Below are positions 16,612 through 23,633 of a DNA stretch of 50,707 nucleotides, piece by piece. Every line of letters begins with the position of its first letter. Positions within the stretch are counted from its first letter, which is position 1. The stretch lies in contig CAYYYP010000023.1 of NCBI GenBank assembly GCA_964475985.1, positions 1 through 50,707 of the forward strand, in the 5' to 3' direction. The stretch is from CAYYYP01 sp964475985 (GTDB lineage Bacteria > Bdellovibrionota > UBA1018 > CAYHWW01). A program made the translations under genes and the position numbers. The notes under the pieces were generated by a model. The model saw nothing but the letters and a program-made list of their open reading frames with translations, searched no databases and was not told the DNA's origin.

Positions 16612-17184
16612 TTAAAAACCGTGGCTAAGCAGGCGCCGTCTCAGTGTTGTGCGGATCAGCCATCCTAGTTCTAAAGTCGCGACACCACCAATCATGGAGC
16701 CGATGACCCAAGCGGCACCAAGGCTAACGACGACGTCTGCGCCGGCACAGATAAATACAGCCATTGATGCAAGACCAAGAAGAAAAATCTGCATAAACCG
16801 TGTGCGTCGAATGACTTTGATCTCTTCTGTTCTTAAAATTAGACTTGCTGCGAGGCTGCTGCCGCCTAAAAAAATCGCTCCACAGCCAATCATGCAGCCA
16901 TGATCCCCAAAGTGCATAAAGATCTGCATCATGCCGTGGTGATCATGAAACGGACTCATCCCAAACTGTGGACAGACTAAAAGTGAAAGTGAGCCAACTA
17001 TAAAGTGAATCCCAGTGATTTTTGCAAAAACAGACCATAATGGTGGGTTTAGGTCTTGGTGAACGCGACTGAGAATGTGCTCAGACAATACTTTGGGTGG
17101 CGCAACAGGTTCTGCAGAAATGAATTCTTGAAATTCGTGTACCCAATCCTGTGAGGAAAGAGAGGGTGTATTCCTTTTCTTCAT
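16612..17184 (-). CDS. Membrane anti-sigma factor with His/Cys/Met-rich loop
   Basis: 190 residues, starting inside the ECF sigma stop (ATGA overlap at 17181-17184). Residues 1-48 are soluble and charged and would hold the sigma factor in the cytoplasm. Four membrane segments follow at about 51-70, 97-116, 131-147 and 152-172. The loop between the first two (71-96) is loaded with possible metal ligands: C71, M76, H80, H82, H83, M85, M86, M90, H91, H95, then C97, M98 and C101. This loop would face the periplasm. The pairing with an ECF sigma next to efflux genes resembles the logic of CnrYXH in Cupriavidus, though the sequence is different. The anti-sigma role is inferred from gene order and topology. 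Confidence 0.75.
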   Translation of the reverse strand: MKKRNTPSLSSQDWVHEFQEFISAEPVAPPKVLSEHILSRVHQDLNPPLWSVFAKITGIHFIVGSLSLLVCPQFGMSPFHDHHGMMQIFMHFGDHGCMIGCGAIFLGGSSLAASLILRTEEIKVIRRTRFMQIFLLGLASMAVFICAGADVVVSLGAAWVIGSMIGGVATLELGWLIRTTLRRRLLSHGF

Positions 17185-17807
17185 CTGAGGCCTCCATTGC
17201 CAGTGTTACCCGTTGTGACGGACTTAAGTTTTTTTATCGCTCGACTCACTAGTTGGCGCACATTTCCAGGCGAGGTTTTTAGCCGCAGTGCGATCTCTTC
17301 AAATGAGAGTTCCTCTTTATAACGAAGTTCCATAGTTTGTTGCTGCGCTGCAGAAAGGATGGATAAGTCAGGGAGTGCAGGCATTTCGTCATCAGAATCT
17401 GTTTTTGAGGGAGAGGGGATATTTTCAAGCTTCTGCGCACTATCGATGCCCCAATCTAATTTGTGGACGCGTTCATACTTAAGGCCTCGAATATGATCAA
17501 TCATCGTGGTGCGACAGATCGTAAACAGCCATGGCAAAAAAGGATAAGCATTGTCAAAACGAGCTCGAGCCCCGTGAAGCTTAAGAAATGTTTCTTGAAA
17601 GACCTCATCAATCATCGTTCTGTCTTGCAGTCTTTTGTGCAGAAAGCCGTAAACCTTGGCGGAGTGCCTTCCATAGAGGAGAGCAAATGCCTTTTCATTG
17701 CCTTGTTGGTATGCGGTCATAAGAGTCTCATCACTTTGATTTTCCAGGGAGTCGCCTTGAGTTGTGTCTGCTGGAGCCCCATGAGGGGGCCTCTGCTTTG
17801 TTGTCAT
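17181..17807 (-). CDS. ECF-type RNA polymerase sigma factor
   Basis: 208 residues from the ATG at 17807. Region 2 is clear: DETLMTAYQQGNEKAFALLY, then IDEVFQETFLKLHGARARFD and PFLPWLFTICRTTMIDHIRG. Region 4 follows with LSAAQQQTMELRYKEELSF and FEEIALRLKTSPGNVRQLVS, the helix-turn-helix that reads the -35 element. The region between is acidic and Pro/Ser-rich. Frames upstream to 17876 are open, but the promoter at 17815-17841 would start transcription near 17807, so the mRNA would be almost leaderless and the later ATG is preferred. It overlaps the anti-sigma gene by 4 bases and is divergent from the cus operon. It probably recognises TGTCAC-N16/17-CGTA, found at four sites here. Confidence 0.92.
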   Translation of the reverse strand: MTTKQRPPHGAPADTTQGDSLENQSDETLMTAYQQGNEKAFALLYGRHSAKVYGFLHKRLQDRTMIDEVFQETFLKLHGARARFDNAYPFLPWLFTICRTTMIDHIRGLKYERVHKLDWGIDSAQKLENIPSPSKTDSDDEMPALPDLSILSAAQQQTMELRYKEELSFEEIALRLKTSPGNVRQLVSRAIKKLKSVTTGNTGNGGLR

Positions 17808-17814
17808 AAGGAAA

Positions 17815-17841
17815 TACGCTCCGAGGGTTAAATTTGTGACA
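17815..17841 (-). promoter_or_regulatory. ECF-type autoregulatory promoter TGTCAC-N17-CGTA
   Basis: On the minus strand TGTCAC (17841-17836), 17 bases and CGTA (17818-17815) stand directly before the sigma factor ATG at 17807. The element matches those of the two small-protein cassettes in sequence (TGTCACAAAT) and spacing. ECF factors commonly activate their own gene. Confidence 0.7.
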
Positions 17842-17851
17842 TTGTCACAAA
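17833..17851. repeat. 19-bp palindrome carrying both divergent -35 elements
   Basis: TTTGTGAC, ATT, GTCACAAA is a perfect inverted repeat. Each arm supplies the TGTCAC -35 element of one of two divergent ECF-type promoters, so the sigma gene and the cus operon cannot easily be served at the same instant. Confidence 0.75.
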
Positions 17852-17868
17852 AAATAGTGTCCATCGTA
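17843..17868 (+). promoter_or_regulatory. ECF-type promoter TGTCAC-N16-CGTA for the cus operon
   Basis: On the plus strand TGTCAC (17843-17848), 16 bases and CGTA (17865-17868) lie 25 bases upstream of the cusC ATG at 17894. The spacer is one base shorter than at the other three sites. The sequence between (AAAGAGAACATGAAGCC) contains a weak ribosome binding site. Confidence 0.65.
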
Positions 17869-17893
17869 TTAGTCATAAAGAGAACATGAAGCC

Positions 17894-19174
17894 ATGCTGA
17901 TCAAGATTCTAACCTTATTAATGATTACAACGCCTTATATTTCTAAGGCTCTCGCCGAGGAAAGCGTTAGGAGGGTGCCTTTGACGTTAGGCCATGCTTT
18001 AGAGATGGCTCTTGGAGCCAACCCTTCATTGACAGCGGTAAAGGCTCAGGCGGAAGCAGCCCATTCCCAGATTCGCTCGCAATACTGGTTTGACAACCCA
18101 AGGGTGGGTCTGATGCGCGAGCAAAATTTGACGTTTATGCAGCAGCAAATGGGTCCTATGACAACTTGGTCCATTGCCCAGGAAGTAAAGTTTCCAGCTA
18201 AGTACTTTCTGTTAGGCGCAGCACAAAAGGCACGGGCCGTGGTTGCTGATCAGGAAGCATCCCAAAAGAAACTGGAAGTTCGAACAAAAGTGATAACCAG
18301 CTACTATGGCCTTTTTACTGTGGAACGTATTTTGGCCCTGTTGGAGGCCCAGCGTGCGGTGCTGCGGGAGATTGCCCGTATTGCTGAAAGCCGTCATTCG
18401 ACTGGGGCAGTTCCTCAACAAGATGAAATGAAGGCCCATGTCGAGCAAACCATGCTTGAAAAGGAATTTCTATCTGTAGAAGAAGAGAGATCCACAATGC
18501 AAGGAGTGCTTGCTGCTGCATTAGGCCAGGAGGCTTCCTCTGAGATCCTCCTTTCCAAGGAAGAACTAGCCACACCAAAGCTTACGATTGAAGCCAAAGA
18601 ATTGCCGAACCTCATTAAGACTCATGCCAAACATGTCAAGCAGGCTGAAGCCATTGTTGAGGAAAGCCAGGCTGAAAAGAAGATAGCTTATTTGAGTTAC
18701 GCACCTGATTTTAATTTTTTTTACCGACAGCCATTTGGATCAAACGCACCAACCGGTGCTTACGCTGCAGGTGTTGAGTTCACTATTCCACTTTGGTTTT
18801 TTGCCAAGCAAACAGCAGAAGTTTCTACTGCTTCAGCAAATGCCATTGTTGCAGAGAAAAACTTAGAACAAGTAATCCTAGATCATTTAGCGGAAGTCAG
18901 ATCATTGACGGCCAAAGTGAATTCTTCAAAAAAAATTCTTGAGCTGTACGACAAAGGTCTCATCCCTCAAGCTACTAGCACCCTTGATTCTTCTCGGGCC
19001 TCATATCGGGCCGGCCGCAGTAGTTTCATTGATCTCATAGATAGTGAGCGTTCTCTCTACACTATTCGCATCGCTTACTATCGAACCTTAGCTCAGTACG
19101 TTGAAAATCTCACGCGTCTTGAAGAACTCGTTGGTCACTCCATAAGTACGCTGCCGTTAGGAGAGATGAAATGA
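17894..19174 (+). CDS. cusC: CusC-like outer membrane efflux protein
   Basis: 426 residues with a signal peptide (1-21, SKALA). Typical outer membrane factor helices follow: LTLGHALEMALGANPSLTAV, IRSQYWFDNPRVGLMREQNL, WSIAQEVKFPAKYFLLGAAQ, and the second repeat with AAGVEFTIPLWFFAKQTAEV and LDSSRASYRAGRSSFIDLID. It forms the outer-membrane duct of the Cu/Ag exporter. It is the first gene of the plus-strand operon under the ECF-type promoter and overlaps cusB by 4 bases (ATGA). It is clearly distinct from the CzcC-like protein at 5407-6771, so the two pumps have separate ducts. Confidence 0.93.
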   Translation: MLIKILTLLMITTPYISKALAEESVRRVPLTLGHALEMALGANPSLTAVKAQAEAAHSQIRSQYWFDNPRVGLMREQNLTFMQQQMGPMTTWSIAQEVKFPAKYFLLGAAQKARAVVADQEASQKKLEVRTKVITSYYGLFTVERILALLEAQRAVLREIARIAESRHSTGAVPQQDEMKAHVEQTMLEKEFLSVEEERSTMQGVLAAALGQEASSEILLSKEELATPKLTIEAKELPNLIKTHAKHVKQAEAIVEESQAEKKIAYLSYAPDFNFFYRQPFGSNAPTGAYAAGVEFTIPLWFFAKQTAEVSTASANAIVAEKNLEQVILDHLAEVRSLTAKVNSSKKILELYDKGLIPQATSTLDSSRASYRAGRSSFIDLIDSERSLYTIRIAYYRTLAQYVENLTRLEELVGHSISTLPLGEMK

Positions 19175-20370
19175 ATCAGTTTAAAAGAAATCAGCCTCTT
19201 GTTATTGCCATTATTTTACTGGCCGTGCTTGTTACAGGAGTCTTTGTCATTGTTCGTTATGTAACAACTAATCAAATTGGCCAGGTCCAGACGAAACAAG
19301 AACAAAAAAAAGAAGTGTGGACTTGTCCAATGCACCCACAGGTCAAAAAAGATGGCCCGGGGAAATGCCCAATCTGCGGCATGACGCTTGTGAATGTTGA
19401 TGAAGTGGAAGTTACGCAGCAAGTAGTAGCAACTGCCATCGCACAAACGCCTCTGCTCCCTCATGCGCATGCTCCATTTAAACTCTCTTTAGAGCGTGAG
19501 CAAATGATTGGCGTGAAACTTGGAATTGTAGAAAAAAAGCCCCTTTTTAAAACAATCAAAGCCGCCGGGCGCGTTGCTTTTGACCCGGAACTTTACACAG
19601 CGCAGAATGAATACCTAGAGGCAATTAGGCAGCTTGGTCGCGTAAAAGATTCTCCCGTTGCGGATGTAAAACATTCAGCAGAACGCATGGTGTATTCATC
19701 ACGCTTAAGGCTCAAGGTCTTGGGGTTGGGTGATCAAGCAATTGCAGTCATCGCCAATCGAACAGAAGCAAATCAAAATCTTCTTTTTAACCAACAAGGA
19801 AGCGACACTTCTGTTTATGCCGAGATCTTTGAAATGGATTTGCCCCATGTGCAGGCAGGCCAGTCTGTAGAGATCAGGGGAAGCTTTCTTCGAGGGAGAA
19901 TGCTCCCTGCAAAAATCGTATCTGTTGACCGGGTCATCAATTCGCAGAGTCGCACAGCAAAAGCTCGCATCCTTGTACCAAAAAGTACGGTGCAGTTTCG
20001 TCCAGAAAGTTTTGTTGATGTCGCCATCCTCGCGCCTCTTGGAGAGCAGATTGTTGTCCCGTTTGATGCCATTTTTGATACAGGCAATCAGTCTTGGGTG
20101 TTCGTTAAAAAATCTGACGGAACGTTTGATCCCAGGATTGTGAATGTGAAATTCCAAGCAGGTGATGAAGTCGCCATTGAGTCAGGCTTAAGTGGCGGCG
20201 AACAAATTGTTACAAGTGCGAACTTTCTCATCGATTCGGAATCACGATTAAAGGCAGCTGCAACCACTGAATCGGAAAGTGGATCGAAAATGCCCTCTTG
20301 TCCCGAGGGCCAACAGTGGCATGCAGAGATGCAACATTGCATGCCTAAGATTGGTGGGGACGGAAAATGA
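19171..20370 (+). CDS. cusB: CusB-like periplasmic adaptor with heavy-metal-binding domain
   Basis: 399 residues. A membrane anchor or signal segment (about 10-30) is followed by a short heavy-metal-binding module, WTCPMHPQV ... GKCPICGMTLVNVD (residues about 48-75), found in many CusB-type adaptors. The adaptor core comes next: the strand-rich IKAAGRVAFDPELYTAQNEY, a shortened hairpin, SVYAEIFEMDLPHVQAGQSV, then VVPFDAIFDTGNQSWVFVKK and GLSGGEQIVTSANFLIDSES. The last 30 residues add CPEGQQWHAEMQHCMPK, an extra Cys/His/Met patch. It links CusA to CusC in the periplasm and hands over Cu(I)/Ag(I). It overlaps cusC and cusA by 4 bases each. Confidence 0.94.
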   Translation: MNQFKRNQPLVIAIILLAVLVTGVFVIVRYVTTNQIGQVQTKQEQKKEVWTCPMHPQVKKDGPGKCPICGMTLVNVDEVEVTQQVVATAIAQTPLLPHAHAPFKLSLEREQMIGVKLGIVEKKPLFKTIKAAGRVAFDPELYTAQNEYLEAIRQLGRVKDSPVADVKHSAERMVYSSRLRLKVLGLGDQAIAVIANRTEANQNLLFNQQGSDTSVYAEIFEMDLPHVQAGQSVEIRGSFLRGRMLPAKIVSVDRVINSQSRTAKARILVPKSTVQFRPESFVDVAILAPLGEQIVVPFDAIFDTGNQSWVFVKKSDGTFDPRIVNVKFQAGDEVAIESGLSGGEQIVTSANFLIDSESRLKAAATTESESGSKMPSCPEGQQWHAEMQHCMPKIGGDGK

Positions 20371-23300
20371 TCGAAAGAATTATTGAGTTTTCCGCGCGCA
20401 ATCGTTTTTTCGTTCTTATGATGACGGGCGTGCTGGCCATTGCTGGCTGGTTCTCACTGCAAAACATTTCGGTTGATGCCATTCCCGACCTGTCCGATAC
20501 CCAAGTAATTATTTATACCAGATGGGATCGTTCACCAGATATTATTGAAGACCAAGTCACTTACCCCATCATTAGTGCCATGCTCGGTGCGCCTAAGATT
20601 AAAGATATTCGCGGGTTTTCTGATTTTGGATTTTCTTACGTTTACGTTATTTTCCAGGACGGTACAGACCCCTATTGGGCAAGGTCGCGCACACTTGAGT
20701 ACTTATCCAAAATAACGCCTCAACTTCCTGAAGGTGTACGCACGGAGCTCGGCCCTGATGCTACGGGTGTGGGGTGGGTGTATCAGTATGCTTTGAAAGA
20801 CACGTCTGGAAAACATTCGTTGGCTGATCTTCGCACACTTCAAGATTGGTATTTGAGATACCACCTTCAATCTGTTCCTGGTGTCGCGGAGGTAGCTTCT
20901 ATTGGCGGTTTTCAAAAACAGTATCAGGTGCAGATCAATCCCAACGCACTCCTGGCTTACAAGATTCCGATTCTTAAAGTCGTGCAAGCCATTAAAGAAG
21001 GCAATAACGAGGTGGGAGCTAGGACTCTTGAGATCTCGGGAGCTGAGTACATGATTAGGGGCCGTGGGTATATTAAAAACCTCAACGACCTTGGCAACGT
21101 TGTTTTAGATTACCAAAATGGCACTCCAATTTATGTTAAAAATGTTGCTAAAGTAAGCATAGGGCCAGAAATTCGCCGAGGTGTTTCTGATCTCGACGGC
21201 CAAGGTGATGCCGTCGGTGGCATCGTAGTCATGCGTTATGGAGAGAATGCCAACGACGTTATTGCTGCCGTGAAAAAGAAGTTAGAAGACGTAAAATCCT
21301 CGCTTCCTCAAGATGTAGAACTCATTACGACTTATGATCGTTCTGATTTGATCCATCGAGCGATTGCAACTCTGAAGCATGAGCTCACACTTGAAATGAT
21401 CATCGTCAGTCTTGTCATTTTGGTGTTTCTGCTTCACATCCCAAGTGCTCTCATTCCCATCATTACATTGCCGCTAGCTGTACTTATTAGTTTCATCCCC
21501 ATGCATGCCTTGGGTATTTCATCGAACATTATGAGTCTTGGTGGCATTGCAATCGCTATTGGTGCCATGGTTGATGCAGCGATTGTCGTTGTAGAAAATG
21601 CCCACAAGCATCTCGAGGAGTGGGAACGAAATGGCCGCAAAGAAGACCCAAAAGAAGTGGTCATTACTGCGATCAAAGAAGTAGGACCCGCAAGTTTTTA
21701 TTCGCTTCTTGTGATTGCTGTTTCTTTTTTCCCTATTTTTGCTCTCGAGGCTCAAGAAGGAAAACTTTTTAAGCCGCTAGCTTACACCAAAAATCTATCG
21801 ATGTTTGTGGCGGCGATACTTGCGATCACTCTTGATCCAGCCATTCGTGTTTCGCTTACTCATTTTTCTGTTCGGCATTTCAAGCCTGATTGGCTCTCGA
21901 AAACTAGAAACGCCATTTTGGTGGGGAAAAATTATTCAGAAGAAGAACATCCTATCAGCCGGTTCTTTTTTAAATACTATGGCCCTGTTGTTCACTGGGT
22001 CGTTGATCATAGGATTAAAGTTGTTGTGACGGCCCTGCTGATTATGCTTCTCACGGTCCCAGTATATTTTAGATTAGGGTCCGAATTCATGCCCCCGCTC
22101 AATGAAGGTACGATGCTTTATATGCCGACAACGATGCCGGGAATTTCTGTCACGGAGGCTCAGAAGCTTTTGCAGCAGCAAGATAAAATATTAAAGTCTT
22201 TTCCAGAAGTGGAGCGTGTCTTTGGAAAAGCGGGAAGGGCTGAAAGCCCAACAGATCCCGCCCCCTTTTCGATGATGGAAACAACGGTGATCCTAAAACC
22301 CCAAACCGAATGGAGCGAAACGAAACGATGGTATTCTTTCTTGCCAAGGTTTGTGCAGTGGCCTTTTACACTCATTTGGCCTCGCTTTAAAAGCTGGGAA
22401 GAACTTGTTAGTGAGATGGATGCAAAAACAAGGTTTCCAGGCACCACCAATGCCTGGACTATGCCTATTCGAAATCGCATCGATATGCTCACGACGGGAA
22501 TTCGTACTCCCGTAGGCATCAAGATCATGGGAGATGATTTAACTGAGCTGGAGCGCATTGGAACGGAGCTAGAGAAGGTTATTTCAAAAGTACCTGGGAC
22601 TCGCAGCGTTTTTGCGGAACGCGTAGCTGGTGGTTATTTCCTAGATTTTAATTTCAACCGAGAACAGCTTGGTCGTTACGGCATTAGCATTGGCCAGGCG
22701 CAAGAAAGTCTCATGGCCGCAGTTGGTGGTGATCCCATTTCTAAAACAGTAGAAGGACGGGAGCGCTATTCCATTAATGTGCGCTACGGCAGGGACTTTA
22801 GGTCAAACATCGACGATCTCAAACGCGTGCTTATTGGTACACCAAGTGGCGCTCAAATTCCTATGGGCCAGGTTGCAGAAATCAAAATGGTTCAGGGGCC
22901 ATCGATGATCCGTAACGAAAATGGAATGCTCTCGAGTTACGTTTACATTGATGTTGCTGATCGCGACGTGGGAAGTTATGTGCAGGATGCTAAAAAAACT
23001 TTAGAGCAGGAATATAAACTGCCTAAGGGCGTGCACCTCGAATGGAGCGGTCAGTACGAGAACATGATTCGTGTGCGCGAAAAACTTAAGGTCATCGTAC
23101 CCATCACGCTCTTTATTGTATTTATGTTACTTTTTGCAAATACCAGATCTTGGGTAAAGACAGCGATCATATTATTAGCAGTGCCTTTTTCTGCTGTGGG
23201 TGCTGTGTGGCTACTCTTCTTACTAGGTTACAATGTCAGCATCGCTGTTTGGGTGGGGCTTATTGCGCTTCTTGGTGTTGATGCTGAGACCGGAATCTTC

Positions 23301-23627
23301 ATGCTCCTTTACCTCGATCTTGCTTATGATAAAGCTAAAAAAGAAGGCAAAATGAACACATTCGATGATCTGAGGGAGGCGATCTATCATGGTGCTGTTA
23401 AACGCGTACGCCCCAAGGTGATGACGGTCGCTTGTCTAGTTATGGCTTTGCTTCCGATCATGTGGTCTAGCACCGCAAATGCTGGAGCTGACGTGATGAA
23501 ACGAATTGCAGCGCCTATGTTAGGCGGCATCATCACATCCTTTGCAATGGAACTTTTGGTTTATCCAGCGATTTTTGCCATTTGGAAATGGCACTACGAA
23601 ATGAAACAATGGAAAGCGACGGTTTAA
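20367..23627 (+). CDS. cusA: CusA-type Cu(I)/Ag(I) RND efflux pump
   Basis: 1086 residues, slightly longer than E. coli CusA. TM1 is followed by SVDAIPDLSDTQVIIYTRWD, the CusA signature. The three Met that bind Cu(I)/Ag(I) in E. coli CusA have counterparts: MLYMPTTMPGIS, FSMMETTVILKP and IRNRIDMLTTGI. The TM4 relay is IGAMVDAAIVVVENAHKHLE with the Asp and Glu of this subgroup. A Trp-rich insert (SFLPRFVQWPFTLIWPRFKS) in the second periplasmic half is longer than in E. coli. The pump is proton-driven and forms a tripartite exporter with CusB and CusC. The start overlaps the cusB stop (ATGA). Confidence 0.96.
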   Translation: MIERIIEFSARNRFFVLMMTGVLAIAGWFSLQNISVDAIPDLSDTQVIIYTRWDRSPDIIEDQVTYPIISAMLGAPKIKDIRGFSDFGFSYVYVIFQDGTDPYWARSRTLEYLSKITPQLPEGVRTELGPDATGVGWVYQYALKDTSGKHSLADLRTLQDWYLRYHLQSVPGVAEVASIGGFQKQYQVQINPNALLAYKIPILKVVQAIKEGNNEVGARTLEISGAEYMIRGRGYIKNLNDLGNVVLDYQNGTPIYVKNVAKVSIGPEIRRGVSDLDGQGDAVGGIVVMRYGENANDVIAAVKKKLEDVKSSLPQDVELITTYDRSDLIHRAIATLKHELTLEMIIVSLVILVFLLHIPSALIPIITLPLAVLISFIPMHALGISSNIMSLGGIAIAIGAMVDAAIVVVENAHKHLEEWERNGRKEDPKEVVITAIKEVGPASFYSLLVIAVSFFPIFALEAQEGKLFKPLAYTKNLSMFVAAILAITLDPAIRVSLTHFSVRHFKPDWLSKTRNAILVGKNYSEEEHPISRFFFKYYGPVVHWVVDHRIKVVVTALLIMLLTVPVYFRLGSEFMPPLNEGTMLYMPTTMPGISVTEAQKLLQQQDKILKSFPEVERVFGKAGRAESPTDPAPFSMMETTVILKPQTEWSETKRWYSFLPRFVQWPFTLIWPRFKSWEELVSEMDAKTRFPGTTNAWTMPIRNRIDMLTTGIRTPVGIKIMGDDLTELERIGTELEKVISKVPGTRSVFAERVAGGYFLDFNFNREQLGRYGISIGQAQESLMAAVGGDPISKTVEGRERYSINVRYGRDFRSNIDDLKRVLIGTPSGAQIPMGQVAEIKMVQGPSMIRNENGMLSSYVYIDVADRDVGSYVQDAKKTLEQEYKLPKGVHLEWSGQYENMIRVREKLKVIVPITLFIVFMLLFANTRSWVKTAIILLAVPFSAVGAVWLLFLLGYNVSIAVWVGLIALLGVDAETGIFMLLYLDLAYDKAKKEGKMNTFDDLREAIYHGAVKRVRPKVMTVACLVMALLPIMWSSTANAGADVMKRIAAPMLGGIITSFAMELLVYPAIFAIWKWHYEMKQWKATV

Positions 23628-23633
23628 AGAAAT

